Shown here: piece by piece, positions 7,621 to 14,096 of the stretch
How the letters are laid out: each line of letters starts with the position of its first letter
Numbering within the stretch: the first letter of the stretch is position 1
Notes under the pieces: model-generated
Told to the model about the DNA's origin: nothing
The model's input: the letters and a program-made list of their open reading frames with translations, nothing else
Database searches by the model: none
DNA from: CAZWRK01 sp964635875
Lineage (GTDB): Bacteria; Pseudomonadota; Gammaproteobacteria; Burkholderiales; Aquaspirillaceae
DNA: 16,119 nt
Direction of reading: 5' to 3'
Assembly (NCBI GenBank): GCA_964635875.1
Contig: CAZWRK010000097.1
Location: 1 to 16,119, forward strand
Program-made: the position numbers and the translations under genes

Positions 7621-7796
7621 TCGCTAATATACGGCGTCGAAGGTATCACAAAACCGCGTGTTTTCTATGGTTTTGCCGCGAATTTGTGGCCTAAATCAAT
7701 TTTATTAAGAACAATTGCGCATCATTCCCGCGGATGGGCGACCCAATGGCATACTTTTTAAGCCGCGCCGCCCGACATTCTTAAAGGCTGTTTAAC
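7621..7796. promoter_or_regulatory. Divergent promoter region between the EAL gene and cysG
   Basis: This 176-bp gap must hold promoters for both directions. On the minus strand a TATATT (7631-7626) sits only 5 nt before the EAL-gene ATG, which would put transcription start at or next to the start codon; no good -35 box accompanies it. A short inverted pair, CAATT (7697-7701) and AATTG (7713-7717), flanks an A/T-rich centre but is too short to be convincing. AAGG at 7784-7787 is the cysG ribosome binding site. No clear plus-strand promoter was recognised. Confidence 0.45.
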
Positions 7797-9173
7797 GTGG
7801 ATTACCTCCCTATTTTTATGGATATTCGCCATGCCCCCTGCTTGGTTGTGGGCGGCGGTGAAATTGCGTTGCGCAAAATCCGACTCCTCCTTAAAGCGGG
7901 CGCAAATGTCACCATCATGGCGCCCGCGCTTCACCCCGAACTGGCGCAGGGACGAGACCAAGGCCAGCTTCGACATCTTGCCCAACCGTTTCAACCCGAT
8001 CACCTGTCTGGATATCGGCTCATCATTGCCGCCACCGATGACGACGCGGTCAACGCACACGTCTCTCAGGCCGCACAAGCTGCGAATATTCCGGTCAATG
8101 TTGTGGATAACCCCGCGCGCTGCAGTTTCATCATGCCCGCGATCATCGATCGCTCTCCCTTAATTGCCGCGATTTCCACTGGCGGCGGCGTGCCCGTGCT
8201 CGCCCGCGAAATGCGCAGCCGTATCGAACAAGCCTTACCGATGGCACTGGGCCGCCTCGCCCCATTTGCCAGCGCCCGTCGTGACCAAGTTAAAGCACGT
8301 TTTCCCGATGTCGACCAACGCCGCGACTTTTGGGAGTCAGTCATCAATGGCCCGATTGCTGAGCAAATTTTTCAGGGCGATGAAGAAGGTGCCGCTGCGC
8401 AATTTGAACACGCGCTGCGCGAAGAACGTCCTCGTCGCGGGGCTATTTTCTTAGTCGGCACGGGGCCGGGCGACCCCGAATTATTAACCCTCAAGGCACT
8501 GCGTTTGATGAGTTCGGCCGATGTGGTGCTCCATGATCAACTGGTTCCCGAAGCGATTTTGGATCTCACCCGCCGCGACGCCGAGCGAATCGCCGTCGGC
8601 AAAAAAGGGCCTTGCCACAGCGTGCCGCAAGCCGAAATCGAAGCACTGCTGGTGCGCCTTGCACATGAAAATAAACGCGTGTTGCGTCTTAAAGGGGGCG
8701 ATCCGATGCTGTTCGCCCATGTCGGCGAAGAATTGGCCGCTGCCCAACAAGCAGGCGTGCCATGCGAAATTATTCCGGGCATTACCGCTGCGAGTGGCGC
8801 TGCCGCCATTGCGGGCATTCCACTCACGCACCCTGCCCACGCGGACTCGGTTTGGATGACCACCGGACACCGCCGCGCCGATGGGGAACTCGGCATCGAC
8901 TGGGCCGCGGCCTGCCGCCCGCGTCAAACTGTGGTGGTGTATATGGGCGGCCGACAACGCGCGCGTATTGCCCAAGGATTGATCACACACGGCATGGCAG
9001 CCGAGACCCCCGCCGCCATCGTCATCGCCGCGACCCGACCCGAGCAACGCACGATTCTGACGCGCCTAGATGCGCTGAGTGCTGGCGATGTCGCGCTGGA
9101 TTCGGACGCACCGAGTTTGCTCATCATCGGTGCCGTGGTGGCGCTGGCACGCCCGACAGCGCTGCAAGAATAA
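7797..9173 (+). CDS. cysG: Siroheme synthase CysG (dehydrogenase/ferrochelatase plus uroporphyrinogen-III methyltransferase)
   Basis: This 458-residue cytosolic fusion enzyme makes siroheme, the cofactor of sulfite and nitrite reductases, from uroporphyrinogen III; E. coli CysG has 457. The N-terminal half has the NAD-binding loop (LVVGGGEIALRK), the catalytic aspartate D104 (VNVVDNPARCSF) and the GGGVPVLAR segment. The C-terminal SAM-dependent methyltransferase begins near 217 with LVGTGPGDPELLTLKAL and keeps D247 and K269, matching the acid/base pair of Salmonella CysG, and the Met in VVYMGG. The GGDP loop reads GGDPMLFAHVGEE where the family norm is close to GGDPFIFGRGGEE, so Arg is replaced by His308 and two glycines are lost. 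The start is a GTG at 7797 with AAGG 9 nt upstream; DYLPIFMDIR is the usual N-terminus. It is followed 67 bp later by the PTS operon, with its own promoter candidate in between. Confidence 0.95.
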   Translation: MDYLPIFMDIRHAPCLVVGGGEIALRKIRLLLKAGANVTIMAPALHPELAQGRDQGQLRHLAQPFQPDHLSGYRLIIAATDDDAVNAHVSQAAQAANIPVNVVDNPARCSFIMPAIIDRSPLIAAISTGGGVPVLAREMRSRIEQALPMALGRLAPFASARRDQVKARFPDVDQRRDFWESVINGPIAEQIFQGDEEGAAAQFEHALREERPRRGAIFLVGTGPGDPELLTLKALRLMSSADVVLHDQLVPEAILDLTRRDAERIAVGKKGPCHSVPQAEIEALLVRLAHENKRVLRLKGGDPMLFAHVGEELAAAQQAGVPCEIIPGITAASGAAAIAGIPLTHPAHADSVWMTTGHRRADGELGIDWAAACRPRQTVVVYMGGRQRARIAQGLITHGMAAETPAAIVIAATRPEQRTILTRLDALSAGDVALDSDAPSLLIIGAVVALARPTALQE

Positions 9174-9174
9174 C

Positions 9175-9183
9175 TGATACAAT
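9175..9183 (+). promoter_or_regulatory. Extended -10 promoter candidate for the PTS operon
   Basis: TGATACAAT fits an extended -10 element (TGn followed by TACAAT, 5 of 6 matches). It starts 1 bp after the cysG stop codon and 57 bp before the EIIA start. The -35 is weak: CCGACA at 9153-9158 is 4 of 6 but with a 19-bp spacer, consistent with reliance on the extended element. The start of transcription would fall near 9190. Confidence 0.5.
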
Positions 9184-9205
9184 CCCGAGCATGTCACACG
9201 GATAA

Positions 9206-9226
9206 ACGCACCCTCAACAAGTGCGT
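9206..9226 (+). promoter_or_regulatory. Inverted repeat in the PTS-operon leader
   Basis: ACGCAC (9206-9211) and GTGCGT (9221-9226) form a perfect 6-bp inverted repeat around a 9-nt spacer. It lies in the predicted 5' leader, 1 nt before the purine-rich CGGAACG ribosome-binding segment (9228-9234) of the EIIA gene. It could act as a DNA operator or as an RNA hairpin next to the ribosome binding site; the arms are short enough for chance. Confidence 0.3.
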
Positions 9227-9240
9227 ACGGAACGAAAACA

Positions 9241-9636
9241 ATGGTTGGCATTTTACTCGTCACACATGGTGACCTTGGTCAAAGTCTGATCGCCTGCGCA
9301 CAGCATATCCTCCAAAAAGATCTGCCAAATTTGGCGGCCATGGCGGTGGATAAAAACGATGATCCCGATATCAAACTGGCACAAGCCCGCGCCTTGATTG
9401 CTCAGCTTGATGATGGCTCGGGCGTCTTGCTCATGTCCGATATGTATGGCGGCACCCCGTCGAATATTGCAGGGCGTTTAATTGATGCGGGCAAGGTCGA
9501 AGCCATTGTTGGCGTCAGCTTGCCCATGTTGGTCAGAGCGTTGTGTTACAGCGGCCAACCGCTTGATTGTGTGGTTGGAAAAGCGATTACCGGCGGACTT
9601 GAAGGCGTCGTTCAAATTATTACAAGGGATACATAA
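9241..9636 (+). CDS. PTS EIIA component, mannose family
   Basis: The 131-residue cytosolic EIIA(Man)-type domain accepts a phosphoryl group from HPr on His9 (LLVTHGDLGQSL). Further family marks are the LLMSDMYGGTPSN loop and the alternating strand-helix pattern that gives a Rossmann-like fold. It is a stand-alone domain: there is no fused or neighbouring IIB, IIC or IID gene, so sugar transport is unlikely and a regulatory phosphate sink or sensor is more probable. That arrangement is common in proteobacteria. It is the first gene of the operon, with the HPr gene beginning 1 bp after its stop. Genes of this type are often called ptsL or manX in related genomes; I leave the symbol open. Confidence 0.92.
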   Translation: MVGILLVTHGDLGQSLIACAQHILQKDLPNLAAMAVDKNDDPDIKLAQARALIAQLDDGSGVLLMSDMYGGTPSNIAGRLIDAGKVEAIVGVSLPMLVRALCYSGQPLDCVVGKAITGGLEGVVQIITRDT

Positions 9637-9637
9637 T

Positions 9638-9907
9638 ATGGTTGTGCAGGAAGTCGAAATTATCAATAAGCTAGGCTTACACGCGCGCGCATCCAGCAAG
9701 TTCACCCAAACAGCCAGCCGTTTCCCCTGTGACATCTGGGTGAGCCGCGCAGGTCGGCGGGTCAACGCAAAAAGCATTATGGGTGTGATGATGCTGGCCG
9801 CAGCACGCGGCAGCAAAATTGAAATTGAAGCCACTGGCGAACAAGAAAACGAGGCGCTGGCCGCGTTACTCGCACTCGTTAACAATCGTTTCGACGAAGC
9901 AGAATAA
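9638..9907 (+). CDS. ptsH: Phosphocarrier protein HPr
   Basis: This 89-residue HPr carries phosphate from Enzyme I to EIIA. The active-site histidine is H15 in NKLGLHARASSKF. The regulatory serine is S46 in NAKSIMGVMML, the residue phosphorylated by HprK/P in organisms that have that kinase; no hprK lies in this window. Length matches the family. The start at 9638 follows the EIIA stop by 1 bp and has AAGGGA about 9 nt upstream. A longer in-frame reading from 9482 lies inside the EIIA gene and is not used. Enzyme I follows after 40 bp that contain a short CCAGC/GCTGG dyad (9911-9924) and the next ribosome binding site. Confidence 0.96.
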   Translation: MVVQEVEIINKLGLHARASSKFTQTASRFPCDIWVSRAGRRVNAKSIMGVMMLAAARGSKIEIEATGEQENEALAALLALVNNRFDEAE

Positions 9908-9947
9908 TCATCCAGCACCAGCTGGAGGCTCGGGGGAGGGCGCAATC

Positions 9948-11687
9948 ATGAGTGTTGTGCTACATGGAATCGGAGTCGGTGGCGGCATCGCCATTGGTCG
10001 TGCGCGACTGGTTTCACATAACTCGCTAGACGTTGCGCATTACACGCTGGAAGCGCAAGACATTCCCGCTGAAATTGCCCGCTTTGACGAGGCTATTCGG
10101 AGCACCCGAAAACAACTCGAAATGCTCTGGGGCAGCATTCCCGAAAATGCGCCCACAGAGCTTGGTGCGTTTTTGAGCCTGCACATTATGCTGCTCAACG
10201 ACGCCACGCTATCACGCGAACCGCGCCACATCATCGACCGCGAACAGTGCAATGCTGAATGGGCGCTCAAAATTCAGGCCGATGCCCTGATCGAACAATT
10301 TGAGAGCATTGAAGAAGCCTATCTGCGCGAACGCAAACATGATGTTCAGCAAGTCGTCGAGCGCATCTTCAAAAACCTCGTGGGCCAAGAAGAGCTGGTT
10401 TTTGAAGCCGAAAATGTGCTCGATGATGCCATTCTCGTCGCGCACGATTTATCGCCCGCGGATATGGTGTTCTTTCGCGATGCCAACTACGCCGCCTTTG
10501 TCACCGATGTTGGCGGCACCACCAGTCACACCGCGATTTTGGCACGCAGCCTCGATTTGCCCGCCACCATCGCCACCCACAGCGCCCACCAACTGATTCA
10601 AGACGACGAAATGATCATCGTCGATGGTCAACAAGGCGTGGTGATTGTCGATCCCGACGAAGGCGTTTTGGCCGAATATCGCCGCCGGTTACGGGCATGG
10701 CGCAGCGCCCGCAACAAACTCGCGGGTCTGAAAAAAGTCACCACCCAAACCCTTGATGGCACACCGATTGAGCTGCACGCCAACATTGAACTGCCGCAAG
10801 ATGCCAAAGAAGCGCGCGAAAGTGGCGCGGGCGGGATTGGTCTATTCCGCAGCGAATTTTTGTTCATGGGACGCGACACGCTACCCAATGAGCAAGAACA
10901 ATTCGAAGCCTATCAATGCGCTGCCAGCGCCATGAAAGGCCTGCCCGTGACCATCCGCACTATCGACCTCGGTGCGGATAAAAACCCGAAATGGGCGATT
11001 CATGGCACCGGAGACAATCCGGCACTGGGACTGTCGGGCATTCGTTTATGCCTGCTCGAACCGCAACTGTTCCGCACCCAGCTGCGGGCAATCTTGCGCG
11101 CATCCGCATTTGGTAAAGTGCGAATTTTGCTGCCGATGATTCAAAGCGTCGGTGAAATTCAACAAGCTCGCGCCCATCTTGAGCAAGCCAAGGCTGAACT
11201 GACAGCAGAAAACATCGCGTTTGATCACGACGTCGAACTCGGCGCGATGATCGAAGTCCCCGCCGCCGCGTTGACCGTCACCCATATCGCCCGCCATGTT
11301 GATTTCTTATCAATTGGCACCAACGATTTGATTCAATACACCTTGGCGATCGACCGCAATGATGACTCGGTCAGTCCGTTATACGACCCAACCCATCCGG
11401 CGGTATTGCATCTGATTGCATTGACGCTGAAAACGGCGGGCCGCCTCGGGTTGCCGGTGTCGGTCTGCGGCGAAATGGCTGGCAATGAGCGTTTTACCCG
11501 ATTGCTGCTCGGCATGGGGCTGCGCAAATTTTCGATGCACCCCGCCAGTTTGCTTACCGTCAAGCAAATCGCCATGAACACGCACCTTGACGGGATTGCG
11601 ACCTTGACCGGCAAAATTTTGCGCGCGGGCGACCCCGATAAAATCCAAGACTTACTGGCCCAACTCAACGACCTGAGCTGCGCTTAA
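9948..11687 (+). CDS. ptsI: PTS Enzyme I (phosphoenolpyruvate-protein phosphotransferase)
   Basis: The 579-residue cytosolic enzyme takes phosphate from phosphoenolpyruvate and passes it to HPr; E. coli EI has 575 residues. The N-terminal HPr-binding region is followed by the swivelling phosphohistidine domain with H194 in GGTTSHTAILARSLDLPA. The C-terminal PEP-binding barrel contains GIGLFRSEFLFMGR, FLSIGTNDLIQY and the catalytic C507 in VSVCGEMAG. All expected active-site motifs are intact. The start at 9948 has a strong GGGAGGG 7 nt upstream and begins at MSVVLHGIGVGGGIAIG, the normal EI N-terminus; a longer frame reaching back to 9819 overlaps the HPr gene and has no family match. The operon ends with the terminator at 11712-11760. 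Confidence 0.97.
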   Translation: MSVVLHGIGVGGGIAIGRARLVSHNSLDVAHYTLEAQDIPAEIARFDEAIRSTRKQLEMLWGSIPENAPTELGAFLSLHIMLLNDATLSREPRHIIDREQCNAEWALKIQADALIEQFESIEEAYLRERKHDVQQVVERIFKNLVGQEELVFEAENVLDDAILVAHDLSPADMVFFRDANYAAFVTDVGGTTSHTAILARSLDLPATIATHSAHQLIQDDEMIIVDGQQGVVIVDPDEGVLAEYRRRLRAWRSARNKLAGLKKVTTQTLDGTPIELHANIELPQDAKEARESGAGGIGLFRSEFLFMGRDTLPNEQEQFEAYQCAASAMKGLPVTIRTIDLGADKNPKWAIHGTGDNPALGLSGIRLCLLEPQLFRTQLRAILRASAFGKVRILLPMIQSVGEIQQARAHLEQAKAELTAENIAFDHDVELGAMIEVPAAALTVTHIARHVDFLSIGTNDLIQYTLAIDRNDDSVSPLYDPTHPAVLHLIALTLKTAGRLGLPVSVCGEMAGNERFTRLLLGMGLRKFSMHPASLLTVKQIAMNTHLDGIATLTGKILRAGDPDKIQDLLAQLNDLSCA

Positions 11688-11711
11688 TAAGTCCCCACCG
11701 CGATGAACGTC

Positions 11712-11760
11712 CCATCATGATCCCCTTCTGCCTGCCGGAAGCGGGATCATGATGGTTTTT
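11712..11760 (+). terminator. Intrinsic terminator of the PTS operon
   Basis: A perfect 13-bp stem, CCATCATGATCCC (11712-11724) with GGGATCATGATGG (11743-11755), is followed at once by TTTTT (11756-11760). An inner CTTC/GAAG helix (11725-11728 with 11738-11741), offset by one bulged base, extends the structure. It lies 24 nt after the ptsI stop and only 11 nt before the waaQ start codon. Confidence 0.9.
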
Positions 11761-11771
11761 ACAGGCTTGTT

Positions 11772-12860
11772 ATGCTTTCTGATGCTATTGATTTTGCCCA
11801 GATTAAACGGGTACTCGTGATTAAACTGCGCCACCACGGCGATGTGCTTTTGAGCGCGCCGGTGCTCTCCACCCTCAAACAACACGCCCCGCATCTCGAA
11901 ATTGATGCCTTGGTCTATGCCGATACAGCACCGATGCTCAGTCACCACCCCGACCTGAGCCACCTTTATTGCATCGACCGACAATGGAAAAAACTCGGGG
12001 TCTTGGCGCAAGCACAAGCCGAATGGGGACTGCTGCGCACCCTGCAATCTCGTCACTACGATTTGGTGATTCACCTCACCGACCACAAGCGCGGCGCATG
12101 GCTGACCCGCCTGCTCAAGCCGCGCTATGCGGTCGCGCCGTCGGCCTCGTTCGGCAAGCTGTTCAAAAAAGTGTTTAGCCATCGCTATGCCGTCGTCGGT
12201 GGCAACCGTCGCCACACCGTCGATATTCACCTTGATGCCTTGCGGCGCTTGGGATTGCGACCCTCCGTCGACAGCGCGCGTTTACAGCTGGCGATTCCGG
12301 CCGACATGGCCGAACAAGCGGCCGCTAAACGCCGTGCCATCGGCATCCCCGACGGCCAATCCTATATTCTGATCCACCCGACCTCGCGTTGGATGTTCAA
12401 AACGTGGCCCCCCGCGCAAATGGCCGCGCTGATTCATTTACTCCAGCAGCGCGGCGAAACCGTTCTGCTCACCGCCGCCCCCGATCCGGTCGAATTAGAA
12501 ACGCTGGCCAAAATCGAACACGATCTGGACCACAAACCGGCCTCCCTCGCCGGAGCGCTCAGCCTCAAAGAACTCGGCGCACTGATTGCCGGTGCGAGCG
12601 AATTTATCGGCATGGATTCGGTCCCGATGCACATGGCCGCCGCGGTGAACACACCGGTAGTTGCGTTGTTTGGGCCCTCCGGCGATGTCGAATGGGGGCC
12701 GTGGAAAGTCCCGCACCGGATTGTCTCCGCGCCATTTAGCTGCCGACCCTGTGGCCGCGATGGCTGCGGCGGCAGCAAACAAAGCGATTGCATTAACAGC
12801 CTCACACCAGAAACCGTCTTAGCGGCCTTGGACGATTTACGTCGGGAGACACGGCCATGA
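11772..12860 (+). CDS. waaQ: Lipopolysaccharide heptosyltransferase III (WaaQ-type, GT9)
   Basis: The 362-residue GT9 enzyme adds heptose from an ADP-heptose donor to the lipopolysaccharide inner core on the cytoplasmic face of the inner membrane. Diagnostic stretches are the N-terminal VLVIKLRHHGDVLLSAPV with D24, the donor-site HPTSRWMFKTWP, GMDSVPMHMAAA, and ALFGPSGDVEWGPW. A cysteine-rich tail, CRPCGRDGCGGSKQSDC, is typical of WaaQ rather than WaaC or WaaF. The start ATG at 11772 has AGG 7 nt upstream; no in-frame alternative fits the GT9 N-terminus better. Its 3' end overlaps the next gene by 4 bp (ATGA), so the two are cotranslated. No promoter is apparent between the preceding terminator and the start codon. 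Confidence 0.9.
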   Translation: MLSDAIDFAQIKRVLVIKLRHHGDVLLSAPVLSTLKQHAPHLEIDALVYADTAPMLSHHPDLSHLYCIDRQWKKLGVLAQAQAEWGLLRTLQSRHYDLVIHLTDHKRGAWLTRLLKPRYAVAPSASFGKLFKKVFSHRYAVVGGNRRHTVDIHLDALRRLGLRPSVDSARLQLAIPADMAEQAAAKRRAIGIPDGQSYILIHPTSRWMFKTWPPAQMAALIHLLQQRGETVLLTAAPDPVELETLAKIEHDLDHKPASLAGALSLKELGALIAGASEFIGMDSVPMHMAAAVNTPVVALFGPSGDVEWGPWKVPHRIVSAPFSCRPCGRDGCGGSKQSDCINSLTPETVLAALDDLRRETRP

Positions 12861-13987
12861 TTCGGATTGCGCTGATTCGCCAAAAATACAACCCCGCCGG
12901 TGGCGCAGAACGTTTTGTCAGTCGGGCGCTGGATGCGCTAGCCCAAGAAGGCGGTGTCTCGGTCACGCTGCTGACGCGGCGCTGGGAAGGGCAAGCGCAA
13001 GGCGAGCGCTGCATCATCGACCCGTTTTACGTGGGCAACGTCTGGCGCGACGCTGGATTTGCCCGCGCGGTACAACAGCATCTGGCCGAACAACCTTTCG
13101 ACTTGGTACAAAGCCACGAGCGCATTGCCGGTTGCGATATTTTTCGGGCGGGCGATGGCGTTCACGCCGAATGGCTGGTACAACGCCGCCGCCAGCTGAA
13201 TGCGTGGGGGCGCTTTAAATTGGCGCTCAATCCTTATCATCATTATGTGTGCCGCGCCGAAGCGGAGATGTTTCGCCACCCACGTCTGCAAGCGGTGATC
13301 TGCAATTCGCGGCGGGTACGCGAAGATGTGAAACAGCATTTTGGGTTGGACGATGCGCGGTTGCCGGTGATTTATAACGGCGTCGATACCGCCTTGTTCC
13401 ATCCAAACCTTCAGAGCCACCGCGCCGAGGTCCGCCAGCGTTATGGCATTCCCGAAACCGCGCCGCTGTTGCTGTATGTCGGTTCGGGCTTTGAGCGCAA
13501 AGGCGTCGGGCGGGCGATTCAGGCCTTAGCCGCCCATGCCGAAGTGCATCTGATGATTGTCGGCGGCGATAAACATGCCCGCCGTTATCAAGCCCTCGCC
13601 ACGCAACTCGGCCTTGAAGCGCGGGTGCATTTTGCAGGGGTGCAAAAAGATGTGAAGCCGTTTTATGGGGCCGCCGACGCGCTGATTTTGCCGACGCTCT
13701 ACGACCCGTTCCCCAATGTCTGCATCGAAGCCTTGGCCTGCGGTCTGCCTTTGCTGACTTCGCAACAATGTGGCGCGGCCGAATTACTGGAAACCGGCGA
13801 AACCGGCTGGGTATGCGATGCGCTCGACGTCGCCGGATTGACCCAGCACATCGGCCACTGGCTCGCTGCCCGTCCACACTGGGATCGACTCCGCCACCAA
13901 GCGCGCCAACTCGCCGAGCCGTTCACCTTGGAATCGACCGCCCAAGCGCTGATTGCCCTGTACCAGCGCTTATTGGCCGCCCGCTAA
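12857..13987 (+). CDS. WaaG-like lipopolysaccharide core glycosyltransferase (GT4)
   Basis: The 376-residue GT4 enzyme resembles the core glucosyltransferase WaaG (374 residues in E. coli), which adds the first outer-core hexose to heptose. Shared features are the opening ALIRQKYNPAGGAERFVSRA, the donor-site GSGFERKGVGRAIQALAAH starting at residue 209, NVHF-like VHFAGVQKDV, and the YDPFPNVCIEALACGLP stretch. There the acid pair is D283 and E291, so Asp replaces the usual first Glu of EX7E, as in many WaaG homologues. GGGAG lies 8 nt before the ATG, which overlaps the waaQ stop by 4 bp. The linkage made and the sugar used cannot be told from sequence; a different hexose or N-acetyl-hexose is possible. 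A hairpin follows the stop codon. Confidence 0.85.
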   Translation: MIRIALIRQKYNPAGGAERFVSRALDALAQEGGVSVTLLTRRWEGQAQGERCIIDPFYVGNVWRDAGFARAVQQHLAEQPFDLVQSHERIAGCDIFRAGDGVHAEWLVQRRRQLNAWGRFKLALNPYHHYVCRAEAEMFRHPRLQAVICNSRRVREDVKQHFGLDDARLPVIYNGVDTALFHPNLQSHRAEVRQRYGIPETAPLLLYVGSGFERKGVGRAIQALAAHAEVHLMIVGGDKHARRYQALATQLGLEARVHFAGVQKDVKPFYGAADALILPTLYDPFPNVCIEALACGLPLLTSQQCGAAELLETGETGWVCDALDVAGLTQHIGHWLAARPHWDRLRHQARQLAEPFTLESTAQALIALYQRLLAAR

Positions 13988-13994
13988 ATCCGTC

Positions 13995-14028
13995 GCCGGT
14001 TTCCCGATGGCATGGGAGGCCGGTTTGC
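13995..14028 (+). terminator. Weak intrinsic terminator candidate after the WaaG-like gene
   Basis: CCGGTTTCCC (13996-14005) can pair with GGGAGGCCGG (14014-14023) through ten pairs, two of them G-U, around an 8-nt loop, and TTTGCTC follows. The U-tract is short, so termination is probably partial. It separates the two-gene waaQ unit from msbA. Confidence 0.4.
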
Positions 14029-14054
14029 TCAAGTCGATGTTGAACGGAATCGGG

Positions 14055-14060
14055 TACAAT
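14055..14060 (+). promoter_or_regulatory. Candidate -10 box of msbA
   Basis: TACAAT (5 of 6 matches to the consensus) lies 36 bp before the msbA start and downstream of the hairpin at 13995-14024. No -35 hexamer at the proper spacing was found, and the base before it does not give an extended -10. It is the same hexamer as in the PTS-operon promoter candidate. Confidence 0.35.
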
Positions 14061-14096
14061 CGCCGATTGCTTTTTGACCCGTTCCCCTAAATCTCA

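Noticed and set aside
7727..7755. CATACT at 7750-7755 as a -10 box for cysG
   Set aside because: It has only 4 of 6 matches and the position 17 bp upstream (CCCGCG) has no resemblance to a -35 box.
8484..9047. Minus-strand open frame of 187 codons opposite cysG
   Set aside because: It is fully antisense to conserved cysG codons, has no recognisable domain and no ribosome binding site.
11715..12230. Minus-strand open frame of 171 codons across the terminator and 5' part of waaQ
   Set aside because: It runs opposite to a clear GT9 gene and crosses a terminator; no domain is seen.
13227..13877. Minus-strand open frame of 216 codons opposite the WaaG-like gene
   Set aside because: It is Arg/Pro/Ala-rich antisense translation of a GC-rich gene without any family resemblance.
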